Shown: positions 28,106 to 36,504 of the stretch, one piece after another
How positions within the stretch are numbered: position 1 is the stretch's first letter
Layout: every line of letters begins with the position of its first letter
Notes under the pieces: generated by a model
What the model was told of the DNA's origin: nothing
Databases searched by the model: none
The model's input: the letters and a program-made list of their open reading frames with translations, nothing else
Source of the DNA: Variimorphobacter saccharofermentans
Lineage (GTDB): Bacteria; Bacillota; Clostridia; Lachnospirales; Lachnospiraceae
Direction of reading: 5' to 3'
DNA length: 64,000 nt
NCBI RefSeq assembly: GCF_014174405.1
Contig: NZ_JACEGA010000001.1
Span: 62,001-126,000, forward strand
Made by a program: the position numbers and the translations under genes

Positions 28106-28138
28106 GATTTCCTCCAATGGATCGTATGTAGTATTCTT

Positions 28139-28894
28139 TTACTCTTTTATTGCTGCTCTTTTTATCATTAACCAGCTAATTAAGCTAAGTAGTATAAATA
28201 GGAGCAGACAGGTTATCATAGCATTGCCGGGGCGATTGGTTGACAGACCAAAAGCTGTATCAATAAGGATGGATATTCTGGCAGATATTCTCCCTCTTGT
28301 AAGGATATAATCTAATAAGGGAAATACCATAAATAAACCTACAGGAAGAGCTACACTAACCGCAATTTTCCCTGATTTCCCCAAACGGTAATATAGTATG
28401 GTTATAAAATATCCGATCGAGGAGATAGTCATGTATAGCAAGAGACTGAGTAAAAAGCTAATGAAATGTGTGCTTAGCTGATCATTATTAAACTGATATG
28501 CTTGTTCAAATAGGGAAGAACAAACTAAATTGCCGTCCGTAGAAGAGGATAAAGCCTTAAATGCCAGTAATAACAATTTATCAATGATTGCCATAACAAA
28601 AGCAATTGAGACAGAGGTCAAAAGTCTTCCATAAAAGAGAGTCTTTCGGGAAATGCCATTTTGTAAAAGCATACCGAAGTTCTCTTTAAAAGAATTCAGA
28701 CTGGCAACAAATAAAAATATAATGGTAGCGAAATCAAAACCGCCTAATTGCCCAGAGACAGGGTCGCCTAGGGTATCTAATAGCAGTGTCATAATAAAGA
28801 AAAAAGCAAATACACATGCTATAACCAGATAATAGACTCCTACCCCTTTTTTATTATCTTCCATTTGGTAACGATAGGATGCTAATATATTCAT
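28139..28894 (-). CDS. ABC transporter permease (ABC-2 like)
   Basis: A 251-residue membrane protein with about six hydrophobic segments and no recognisable substrate signature. It starts 14 bp after the ABC ATPase gene with AAGGAGGG upstream, so it should form the transporter with it. The GntR-YtrA regulator, ATPase and permease order is typical of small clostridial exporters linked to cell-envelope stress or antimicrobial peptides. Substrate is unknown. Confidence 0.85.
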   Translation of the reverse strand: MNILASYRYQMEDNKKGVGVYYLVIACVFAFFFIMTLLLDTLGDPVSGQLGGFDFATIIFLFVASLNSFKENFGMLLQNGISRKTLFYGRLLTSVSIAFVMAIIDKLLLLAFKALSSSTDGNLVCSSLFEQAYQFNNDQLSTHFISFLLSLLLYMTISSIGYFITILYYRLGKSGKIAVSVALPVGLFMVFPLLDYILTRGRISARISILIDTAFGLSTNRPGNAMITCLLLFILLSLISWLMIKRAAIKE

Positions 28895-28908
28895 AACAAT
28901 CTCCCTCC

Positions 28909-29754
28909 TTAATTCGTAAGCTGTACAAATAATTTTTGTAAGTCAAGTTTAGATACCTCCAGCCCATCGGGTAATTCTTCCTCTTTTTTACCGAGGATAT
29001 ATGCTGATTTTAGACCACCAAGAGAGTCAATTCCGATAACATTTTTGCCACTAATATAAGAATCAACTAAAGCGGTGCTACCAGATACAGTATATCCCCC
29101 TGCAAGTAACGATTCACAGGATTCGTTTCGAATAATTTTACTCTTCTTTATAATGATAATATTTTCTATTAAATTCGAAATCTCTTCAATTAAGTGAGTA
29201 GAAATGACAATCGTACAGGGATTTTCACTATATTTCTCCAGAAGGATACGATAGAATAAATCTCTATGATTCGCATCAAGACCCAGCACGGGCTCATCTA
29301 GAAAAATGTAAGGTGTATTAACAGATAATGCAATAATCAGCTTAAATATGGAGGTATAGCCTGTGGAAAGGGACTTTACATTCTTTGTAAGCTTTAGCCC
29401 AAAACGTTCTGCCAGATTAGCGGCATACTCTTCGTCAAAATCAGGATAAAAGGTTTTTGTCCATTTAAAAATATCCTTAATCTTCATTTTCTCCGGATAA
29501 TAGGTCTTCTCACTCATCAAATAAAGCTGCCCCAATGCTTTATCATTATCCTTTACGGGCTCCCCATTGACATATACTTCACCCTGATCAGCATAGATAC
29601 GATTTGTAATAACATTAAGTAAAGTGGATTTACCAGCGCCGTTCCTTCCGAGCAATCCATAAATTTTATTTTCCTCAAAGCTTAAACAGATATCATCTAA
29701 TGCGCAGGTGTTTCCAAAGTTCTTGGTAACATGTTTTACTTCTACACAATTCAT
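28909..29754 (-). CDS. ABC transporter ATP-binding protein
   Basis: A 281-residue ATPase. Walker A GLLGRNGAGKST is near residue 35, the signature is the variant SLSTGYTS near 128, and Walker B IFLDEPVLGLDA is near 150, followed by ISTHLIEE with the switch histidine. The ATG overlaps the stop of the GntR gene by 4 bases, indicating translational coupling. It powers the permease encoded next. Confidence 0.95.
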   Translation of the reverse strand: MNCVEVKHVTKNFGNTCALDDICLSFEENKIYGLLGRNGAGKSTLLNVITNRIYADQGEVYVNGEPVKDNDKALGQLYLMSEKTYYPEKMKIKDIFKWTKTFYPDFDEEYAANLAERFGLKLTKNVKSLSTGYTSIFKLIIALSVNTPYIFLDEPVLGLDANHRDLFYRILLEKYSENPCTIVISTHLIEEISNLIENIIIIKKSKIIRNESCESLLAGGYTVSGSTALVDSYISGKNVIGIDSLGGLKSAYILGKKEEELPDGLEVSKLDLQKLFVQLTN

Positions 29755-30119
29755 TCCTTAAACCCTCTTTCTATCATTGATTTTACTTCTAATTCCGATA
29801 AATCTAGCCTTTTGGCTTCTTCAACCACATCTAGTATATAGCTGGAGTAAAATTGTTCCCTTCTTTTGCTGCAGAGCTTATTTCTCGCTCCGGTAGATAC
29901 GAACATTCCGAGACCACGCTTCTTATACACAATTCCATTCTCAACAAGTATATTAATTCCTTTCAGTGCCGTTGCCGGATTAATCTTATAGGTTACCGAA
30001 AACTCAGTTATGGATGGAATCTGGCTTTCCTCTTCATATGCTCCGGACAATATAGCGCCTTCAATTCCTTCTGCTATTTGAAGAAAGATTGGTTTATCCG
30101 ATTCAAAATTAATTACCAC
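29751..30119 (-). CDS. GntR family regulator (YtrA subfamily)
   Basis: A 122-residue regulator with an N-terminal winged helix (FLQIAEGIEGAILSGAYEEE, then SQIPSITEFSVTYKINPATA) and a short C-terminal helix region, which fits the YtrA type. I chose GTG 30119 because AAAGGAGGG lies just upstream; the longer frame to 30203 crosses the operator and promoter. It probably represses its own ABC operon at the palindrome at 30143-30166. Confidence 0.92.
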   Translation of the reverse strand: MVINFESDKPIFLQIAEGIEGAILSGAYEEESQIPSITEFSVTYKINPATALKGINILVENGIVYKKRGLGMFVSTGARNKLCSKRREQFYSSYILDVVEEAKRLDLSELEVKSMIERGFKE

Positions 30120-30142
30120 AGAAAACCCTCCTTTTGTTATCT

Positions 30143-30203
30143 GGTTAGTTGCTTGACTAACTAACCGCAAGACCATAATACAATACGACCTATACTTTGT
30201 CAA
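30143..30203 (-). promoter_or_regulatory. Promoter and operator of the GntR/ABC operon
   Basis: Read leftward, TTGACA (30203-30198), a 17-bp spacer and TATTAT (30180-30175) form the promoter. Just downstream is the inverted repeat GGTTAGTT-N8-AACTAACC (30143-30166), the position expected for a repressor site. This spacing supports autoregulation by the GntR protein. Confidence 0.85.
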
Positions 30204-30330
30204 CAGAAAATTTTTTATAAATTAAGAAGTCAATGAAAAGCAATAGTTTGAGAATGGCTGATTTTGGGGAAACCTCTTGACAATCTTGATTTTATATAAT
30301 ATTATTATCAAAAATCGATATACGATAAAA

Positions 30331-30586
30331 ACGATGACGGAGAGAGTAAGCATTAGGCAAAAGTTTCAGCGAGCCGGGGACAGTGTAAGCCCGGTATGAG
30401 TAGCAGATGACTGAAAATCACTCCCTAGTTGCAAGACCCAAAGGTGGGTTCATACCCCTCCAAGTAGGTTAAGCCGGTATCTACCGTTATATAGATAATG
30501 TATAAATGCATGTTATTGCAGAGTACGTGAAACAGGTGGTTAAATGATAGCATAGCTCTCATCCTTTTTCGGATGAGAGCTTTTTT
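30331..30586 (+). promoter_or_regulatory. T-box riboswitch, isoleucine type
   Basis: A leader of about 250 nt before ileS. It has a Stem I with the AGAGAGTAAG loop-E-like segment (30341-30350). A candidate ATC (Ile) specifier lies at 30417-30419 in GAAAATCACTCC. The T-box-like AGGTGGT (30534-30540) is followed by a competing terminator, AGCTCTCATCC/GGATGAGAGCT (30554-30581), with a T run. Uncharged tRNA-Ile would favour the antiterminator and allow ileS transcription. Confidence 0.88.
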
Positions 30587-30608
30587 AGTTTGTAAGTCAA
30601 TATTTATC

Positions 30609-30728
30609 AATTTTATATACTTTAAAGGAGGAAAATTCCTCCTTCGAGTTATTGTATATTATAATTATTTAAGGGAGGATAAATCCTCCTGCAACATTTT
30701 TATTAATTTTATATACTTTAAAGGAGGA
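30609..30728 (+). promoter_or_regulatory. Ribosome-site hairpin array before ileS (2 hairpins plus a free site)
   Basis: AAGGAGGA-AAAT-TCCTCCTT (30625-30644) and GGAGGA-TAAA-TCCTCC (30674-30689) form two hairpins that hide Shine-Dalgarno sequences. A third, unpaired AAGGAGGA (30721-30728) serves ATG 30734. A 24-nt stretch ending in AAAGGAGGA is identical at 30609-30632 and 30705-30728, so the region is a duplication. It lies downstream of the T-box terminator and would be in every full ileS mRNA. Confidence 0.8.
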
Positions 30729-30733
30729 TTCAC

Positions 30734-33700
30734 ATGTACGATAAGGTGTCTACGGATTTGAACTTTGTCGAGAGAGAGAAAAAGGTTCTTAATTTCTGGC
30801 GGGAAAATCAGATTTTTGAAGCCAGCATTGAAGAGAGGAAAGGGGCTAAGTCCTATACCTTTTATGACGGGCCGCCAACAGCGAATGGTAAACCTCACAT
30901 TGGCCACGTACTTACAAGAGTAATTAAGGATATCATTCCGAGATATAGAACTATGAAGGGCAATAATGTTCTTCGTAAGGCCGGCTGGGATACTCATGGA
31001 CTTCCCGTAGAGCTTGAAGTGGAGAAGCTTCTTGGGATAGATGGAAAAGAGCAAATCGAGGCCTATGGATTGGAGCCGTTTATTCAGAAATGTAAGGAAA
31101 GTGTTTGGAAATACAAAGGAATGTGGGAGGATTTTTCCGGAACGGTAGGCTTCTGGGCTGATATGGAGGATCCTTACGTTACTTACCATAATGATTATAT
31201 AGAATCCGAATGGTGGTCTTTAAAGCAGATTTGGGAGAAAGGCTTACTGTACAAAGGCTTTAAAATTGTACCTTACTGCCCGAGATGTGGTACCCCCTTA
31301 TCCAGTCATGAGGTTGCACAGGGCTATAAGGATGTTAAGGAGAAATCGGTTATCGCTAAGTTCCGTTTAAAGGGTACGGATAACGAATACATTCTGGCTT
31401 GGACTACCACCCCCTGGACATTGCCTTCGAATGTGGGCCTTTGTGTAAACCCGGATGAAACCTATGTGAAAGTTAAGGTATCCGTGGATGCGAAGGGAAA
31501 TGTTATTGGAAAGGGTAACTGTTCCTGTGGACATGATCACGGAAAGGATCATGAGCATGAGGCGCCTGTTGCTGTTGGAACAGAGAAATATATTCTTGCA
31601 GAAGCACTTCTTAGTGTAATTGAAGGAGACTATCAAATTGAAGAAACCTTTACCGGTAAGGATTTGGAATATAAAGAATATGAACCGTTATTCGATTATG
31701 CTAAGACTGATAAAAAAGCCTACTTTGTTACCTGTGATCATTATGTTACATTAACCGATGGTACCGGTGTTGTTCATATTGCACCTGCCTTCGGTGAAGA
31801 TGATAACAGAGTGGGTAAGGCATACGATTTACCGTTTGTTCAGCTGATTGACGGAAAGGGTGAATTTAAGCCGGAAGCAACGGATTTTGCAGGTATGTTC
31901 TGCAAAGAGGCTGATGAACCGATTATGAAGGCTCTGGCAGCAAAAGGACTATTATTCAAGGTATTAAAGTTTGAGCATAGCTACCCGTTCTGCTGGCGTT
32001 GTGACACTCCTTTGATTTACTATGCAAGAGAATCCTGGTTTATTAAAATGACAGCGGTTAAGGATGAGCTGATTGCAAATAATAATACGATCAATTGGAT
32101 GCCTGAGAGTATTGGACAGGGACGCTTCGGCGACTGGCTAAAGAATGTTCAGGACTGGGGTCTGTCACGTGATCGCTATTGGGGAACTCCTCTACCGATT
32201 TGGGAATGTGAGGATGGGCATCGTCATTGTATCGGAAGTATAGAAGAGTTAAGATCCATGTCCGACAATTGTCCGGAAAATGTTGAACTCCATAGACCAT
32301 TTATTGATGCAGTGACAATTAAGTGTCCGGAATGTGGTAAGGAAATGACCCGTGTGAAACCGGTTATTGATTGTTGGTATGATTCTGGTTCCATGCCATT
32401 TGCGCAATGGCATTATCCATTTGAGAATAAAGAAATATTTGAGGAACGCTTCCCGGCTGACTTTATCAGTGAAGCGGTTGATCAAACCAGAGGCTGGTTC
32501 TACTCTCTGCTGGCGATATCCACTCTTATCTTTGGTAAGGCACCTTTTAAGAATTGTATCGTTCTGGGTCATGTACAGGATGAAAACGGACAGAAGATGT
32601 CCAAATCTAAGGGAAATGCAGTAGATCCATTTGAAGCACTGGAACAACACGGAGCAGATGCAATCCGTTGGTATTTCTATACAAACTCCGCTTTATGGCT
32701 TCCTAATCGTTTCCATCATGGTGCGGTTACGGAAGGACAGAGAAAATTCATGGGTACCCTGTGGAATACTTATGCTTTCTTTGTTCTTTATGCCAATATT
32801 GACGATTTTGATGCTACGAAGTATCAATTGGATTACAATAAACTACCGGTTATGGATAAATGGCTTCTTTCGAAGCTGAATACTCTTGTAAAAACTGTGG
32901 ATGAACATCTGGATCAGTATCGTATTACTGAGGGAGCCAGAGCGATGGCAGACTTCGTTGACGAATTATCCAACTGGTATGTAAGACGCAGCAGGGAGCG
33001 CTTCTGGGCGAAAGGAATGCCCCAGGATAAAATAAATGCATATATGACATTGTATACCGCTCTGGTTACGGTCTCTAAGCTGGCAGCTCCATTTATACCG
33101 TTTATGACAGAAGATATCTATCAGAATCTGGTGGTGAATTTGGATTTAAATGCACCGAAGAGTATTCACTTGTGCGAATATCCGACATATGAGGAAGCTT
33201 GGATTGATACTGAGCTGGAAGCAAACATGGAGGAGGTTCTTGATATCGTAGTACTTGGTCGTGCTTGTCGAAATGCAGCGAATATAAAGAACCGTCAGCC
33301 CATTGGAACCATGTATGTCAAAGCAGATGCAACTCTGAGTGACTTTTATACCGATATCATCGCAGATGAGCTAAATGTAAAGACGGTTCAATTTACACAG
33401 GATGTACGTAACTTTACTTCCTATACCTTTAAACCTCAACTTAAAACATTAGGTCCGAAGTTCGGTAAACAGATTGGTACGGTTCGTACTATACTGGCAG
33501 AGCTTAATGGCAATGAGGCGATGGACCAGATCAATGCAACCGGTAAGCTGAAGATTGTTGTAGATGGAGTGGAAGTAGAGCTTGATAAGGATGACTTACT
33601 GATTGAGGCGGCACAGACGGAAGGCTTTGTTTCCGACTCGGATTATGGAATAACCGTGGTTCTGGATACAAATCTGACTGAGGAACTCATTGAAGAGGGA

Positions 33701-33946
33701 TATGTCAGAGAAATCATCAGTAAAATTCAAACTATGCGTAAGGAAGCAGACTTTGAGGTAATGGATCATATTCGCGTATCACAAAGCGGAAATGAGAAGA
33801 TTAAGGATATCATGAAACGCAATGCGGAGGAGATCAAATCGGAAGTACTTGCAAATGAATTGATCTTTGATGAGGCAAAGGGTTATACGAAGGATTGGAA
33901 CCTCAACGGCGAAGAGGTAACACTCGGTGTAGAAAAGCTAGCATAG
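30734..33946 (+). CDS. ileS: Isoleucyl-tRNA synthetase, type 2 (eukaryotic-like)
   Basis: A 1070-residue class I synthetase. GKPHIGHVLT (HIGH) is near residue 55, WTTTPWTLPSN of the editing domain is near 220, and GQKMSKSKGN (KMSKS) is near 621. The C-terminal extension fits the IleRS2 form, which is known in many clostridia and is often mupirocin-tolerant. Residues about 250-283 carry an unusual Cys/His-rich stretch (NCSCGHDHGKDHEHE) in the editing domain. Expression is under a T-box and the ribosome-site hairpin array. ATG 30734 is 6 bases after AAGGAGG. Confidence 0.97.
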   Translation: MYDKVSTDLNFVEREKKVLNFWRENQIFEASIEERKGAKSYTFYDGPPTANGKPHIGHVLTRVIKDIIPRYRTMKGNNVLRKAGWDTHGLPVELEVEKLLGIDGKEQIEAYGLEPFIQKCKESVWKYKGMWEDFSGTVGFWADMEDPYVTYHNDYIESEWWSLKQIWEKGLLYKGFKIVPYCPRCGTPLSSHEVAQGYKDVKEKSVIAKFRLKGTDNEYILAWTTTPWTLPSNVGLCVNPDETYVKVKVSVDAKGNVIGKGNCSCGHDHGKDHEHEAPVAVGTEKYILAEALLSVIEGDYQIEETFTGKDLEYKEYEPLFDYAKTDKKAYFVTCDHYVTLTDGTGVVHIAPAFGEDDNRVGKAYDLPFVQLIDGKGEFKPEATDFAGMFCKEADEPIMKALAAKGLLFKVLKFEHSYPFCWRCDTPLIYYARESWFIKMTAVKDELIANNNTINWMPESIGQGRFGDWLKNVQDWGLSRDRYWGTPLPIWECEDGHRHCIGSIEELRSMSDNCPENVELHRPFIDAVTIKCPECGKEMTRVKPVIDCWYDSGSMPFAQWHYPFENKEIFEERFPADFISEAVDQTRGWFYSLLAISTLIFGKAPFKNCIVLGHVQDENGQKMSKSKGNAVDPFEALEQHGADAIRWYFYTNSALWLPNRFHHGAVTEGQRKFMGTLWNTYAFFVLYANIDDFDATKYQLDYNKLPVMDKWLLSKLNTLVKTVDEHLDQYRITEGARAMADFVDELSNWYVRRSRERFWAKGMPQDKINAYMTLYTALVTVSKLAAPFIPFMTEDIYQNLVVNLDLNAPKSIHLCEYPTYEEAWIDTELEANMEEVLDIVVLGRACRNAANIKNRQPIGTMYVKADATLSDFYTDIIADELNVKTVQFTQDVRNFTSYTFKPQLKTLGPKFGKQIGTVRTILAELNGNEAMDQINATGKLKIVVDGVEVELDKDDLLIEAAQTEGFVSDSDYGITVVLDTNLTEELIEEGYVREIISKIQTMRKEADFEVMDHIRVSQSGNEKIKDIMKRNAEEIKSEVLANELIFDEAKGYTKDWNLNGEEVTLGVEKLA

Positions 33947-34005
33947 TCCTTGCGGTGGCATCTTAGTCATAAATTCAGAACAGTGATAATAATTAGTTAA
34001 ATAAC

Positions 34006-34203
34006 GAGGGCGCTGTTGTATAATATACTTACAGTGATTATGACTTACCTCACACACAGAACAGAAGTACACATTGTCAATTCTGTATGTCTCAGATGAA
34101 CATAAAAGTTCGTCTTTATCCATACAGAATTAACAATATGTTCTTTTGACAGTGCATTATGGCAAGTCATAATCACCGTTGTTAATTAAACAACAGCGCC
34201 CTT
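34006..34203. repeat. Long nested palindromic element
   Basis: About 200 bp fold on themselves. Outer arms AGGGCGCTGTTGT and ACAACAGCGCCCT are followed inward by GTGATTATGACTTACC against GGCAAGTCATAATCAC. Inner AATTCTGTATG pairs with CATACAGAATT, and GAAC/GTTC lies at the tip. It shares the GATTATG..CATAATC core with the elements at 11833, 34499 and 60483. It ends inside the DUF3795 reading frame. Confidence 0.75.
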
Positions 34204-34466
34204 ATTTTATTGCTTGTCGAATTATGATTAACGAATGTGAGTATAGGGAAAGTATGAATTGTGCAGGCTGCACGAATATTAAAAAACCATTTTGGGGAGA
34301 GCAATGTCCGGTTAAATCTTGTTGTGAGAACAAGAAGCTGGAGCATTGCGGACAATGTCAGGATTTCCCCTGCTCATTATTGAATCAGTTTGCTTATGAC
34401 AAGGAGCAAGGAGATGACGGCAAAAGAATACAACAGTGTATTCGCTGGCGTGATGGTATAAAATAG
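34179..34466 (+). pseudogene. DUF3795 family protein with disrupted 5' end
   Basis: The frame encodes a cysteine-rich DUF3795 domain: CEYRESMNCAGCTN, FWGEQCPVKSCCE, LEHCGQCQDFPCSLL, then GDDGKRIQQCIRW. These proteins normally start shortly before a Y-C-G-L-x-C motif; here that region reads ACRIMINEC, so one cysteine is lost, and everything upstream is palindromic element. Possible starts (TTG 34179, ATG 34224) have no ribosome site. It is therefore probably a 5'-truncated remnant, though a short protein from ATG 34224 is possible. A related palindrome follows as terminator. Confidence 0.6.
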
Positions 34467-34498
34467 TAAATCATAGGGGGATACGGTATAATATACTG

Positions 34499-34535
34499 GC
34501 AGCGATTATGGTAAGTCATAATCGCTGCTTTTTTA
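34499..34535 (+). terminator. Terminator sharing the palindromic-element core
   Basis: GCAGCGATTATG pairs with CATAATCGCTGC around GTAAGT, followed by TTTTTTTATT. The preceding TATAATATACT matches the left arm of the element at 34006, so this looks like a second, shorter copy of it. Confidence 0.85.
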
Positions 34536-34595
34536 TTAGTCGCCACCCCTTACGTTATTTATCGTTGTGAATTGTAGTAATCTATGATAACAAAC

Positions 34596-34624
34596 TTTAC
34601 ATTCCCCTAACGTTATATTATAAT
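34596..34624 (+). promoter_or_regulatory. Promoter of darA
   Basis: TTTACA (34596-34601), a 17-bp spacer and TATAAT (34619-34624), about 95 bp before the darA start codon. Confidence 0.75.
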
Positions 34625-34718
34625 GAAATTAGAAATAGAGTATACATAAGAAACTGTTCAAATATATCAATCTGGTACCGTTTTCACGAGATCAGCTAAT
34701 TAGAAAGGACGGGATTTT

Positions 34719-35036
34719 ATGAAATTAATTTATGTAATTGTCCGAAATATTGACAGTGGCTACGTAACAGAAGCGTTAAATAAAAAAGGATTCTATGTTA
34801 CTAAGCTGGCATCCACGGGAGGTTTTCTTAGAGAAGGGAATACAACCTTGATGATTGGAACGGATGAACCGAAGGTGGATGAGGTAATTGATATTGTGAA
34901 AGAAAAATGCGGTCCAAGGCAGCAGATTTTTACGAATCCGGTTGGAAATATAGAGTATGCTTCTATGAATACAGTGGTACATGTGGGAGGAGCAACTATA
35001 TTTGTAATGGATGTAGATCGTTTTGAGAAGATATAA
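34719..35036 (+). CDS. darA: Cyclic di-AMP receptor protein, PII-like (DarA/PstA)
   Basis: A 105-residue protein matching the DUF970 family. It reads MKLIYVIVRNIDSGYVTEAL then NKKGFYVTKLASTGGFLREG, with N-T-T-L-M-I-G and a late VHVGGATIFVMDVDRFEKI. In Bacillus, Listeria and Staphylococcus this PII-like trimer binds cyclic di-AMP. Length is typical. The start is ATG 34719 behind GAAAGGACGGG. It has its own promoter and a strong terminator and so is monocistronic. Confidence 0.95.
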   Translation: MKLIYVIVRNIDSGYVTEALNKKGFYVTKLASTGGFLREGNTTLMIGTDEPKVDEVIDIVKEKCGPRQQIFTNPVGNIEYASMNTVVHVGGATIFVMDVDRFEKI

Positions 35037-35072
35037 TTACAAATATCTGAGAGTACATAATAAATAACATTT

Positions 35073-35130
35073 ATAAAGGTATATTATCACGGAGGGACAT
35101 TCACCCGGACACGTGATAATATACCTTTTA
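35073..35130 (+). terminator. Rho-independent terminator of darA
   Basis: ATAAAGGTATATTATCACG pairs with CGTGATAATATACCTTTTA around a 20-nt loop, a long near-perfect stem with a T-rich end. Confidence 0.85.
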
Positions 35131-35323
35131 TCGTATTTCATATTAGTAATCATTTAACCGGAGCAATTTATGATTTGTTCAACATCATGAAATATTTGTG
35201 AAATGATGTTTTTTGCTTTCTTTTTACTTGAAAATATGATATAACCATGTATAGTAACGCATAAAATTATTTCGGTCATAGTACTTATACAACCGATTTA
35301 GGAAAGAGGAAGGAATTATAAGA

Positions 35324-36484
35324 ATGAAGAAAAAAATAGTGTATTTGGTATTAAGTATAAGCATTCTTGCATTAGCAGGGGGCTGTGGTAAGAAAGACTC
35401 TAAGAATGATTCTGAAACCAATCAAACTTCTGATGGCCCAACTGTAACAGAAGCTCCTGATAATACAGCTTCAGAAGACACAACAGATACTGCAGGTGCA
35501 GTGGATGAGGCACCCGTGAAAGAAGACTATAATGTAAATGATTATGTTAAGCTTGGACAGTATAAGGGAATTGAAGTTACGGTAGATAAATTAGAGGTTA
35601 CAGATGAAGATGTTGAGGCGGCTATTCGAGCGGACTTGGAGGCACATGCAACAGAAGAAGAAGTAACCGGCAGAGCAGTAGAGTCTGGCGATATTGCAAA
35701 TATAGACTATGAAGGACTTAAGGATGGTGTTGCTTTTGATGGTGGCACTGCTACAGGATACGATTTAACGATAGGATCAGGAACCTTCATCCCTGGCTTT
35801 GAAGATCAGATTATCGGTATGAAGGTTGGTGAGAAGAGAGATATTAACCTTTCATTTCCTGAGGAATATCCGTCTGAGGAGTTAGCAGGACAACCTGTAG
35901 TATTTAAGGTTACCTTAAATGCTATTAAGAAAACAGTAGTACCTGAATTAACAGAAGAATACGTGAAGAATAATACTGAATATGATTCAATAGAAGCCTA
36001 TAAGGCAGCAGAGCGTACACGTTTAGAGGAAGAAAACAAGGAAACCATGAAGAATAACAAGGTTAACAGCGTTATGACAACCGTTATTGATAATGCTGAG
36101 ATTATCTCTTACCCGCAGACACTGATCGATTATTACACTTATGAGGTTGTAAGCTATTATAAGAGCTTTGCTTCTCAGTATGGTATGGAATACGCGGATT
36201 TCCTTGCTGCCAATAATATGACGGAGGAAAGTGTAGCACAGGAAGCAAAAGCTTATGCAGAGAATAGAGCAAAACAGGAACTGGTTCTGAATGCAATTGT
36301 CACAGCAGAAAAGATGGAGCTATCCGATCAGGAGTATAAGGATGGACTGAAACAGATTGTTGATGAATATGGCTATGAATCAGAAGAGCAGCTAATAGAG
36401 TATATTACGGAGGATGTAATTAAGGAAACTCTGTTATGGCAAAAAGCCATTGATTTTGTGGAAGCACAGGCAGTGGAGATCTAA
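35324..36484 (+). CDS. Lipoprotein peptidyl-prolyl isomerase (FKBP/trigger-factor-like)
   Basis: A 386-residue protein. The N-terminus [20 protein letters not shown] is followed by cysteine (lipobox LAGGC), so it is anchored outside the membrane. A Ser/Thr/Asp-rich linker leads to an FKBP domain (about 115-210) with [37 protein letters not shown] and [14 protein letters not shown]. The C-terminal 170 residues are helical like the trigger-factor chaperone arm. It probably helps secreted proteins fold. It is not the ribosome-bound trigger factor, which lacks a lipobox. It lies 20 bp before the YgiQ gene. Confidence 0.92.
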   Translation: MKKKIVYLVLSISILALAGGCGKKDSKNDSETNQTSDGPTVTEAPDNTASEDTTDTAGAVDEAPVKEDYNVNDYVKLGQYKGIEVTVDKLEVTDEDVEAAIRADLEAHATEEEVTGRAVESGDIANIDYEGLKDGVAFDGGTATGYDLTIGSGTFIPGFEDQIIGMKVGEKRDINLSFPEEYPSEELAGQPVVFKVTLNAIKKTVVPELTEEYVKNNTEYDSIEAYKAAERTRLEEENKETMKNNKVNSVMTTVIDNAEIISYPQTLIDYYTYEVVSYYKSFASQYGMEYADFLAANNMTEESVAQEAKAYAENRAKQELVLNAIVTAEKMELSDQEYKDGLKQIVDEYGYESEEQLIEYITEDVIKETLLWQKAIDFVEAQAVEI

Positions 36485-36504
36485 TTATAAAGAAAGAAAA
36501 AAAT

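Noticed and set aside
33938..34123. A 61-codon minus-strand frame in the 34-kb palindrome
   Set aside because: It lies in palindromic element sequence and shows no family pattern.
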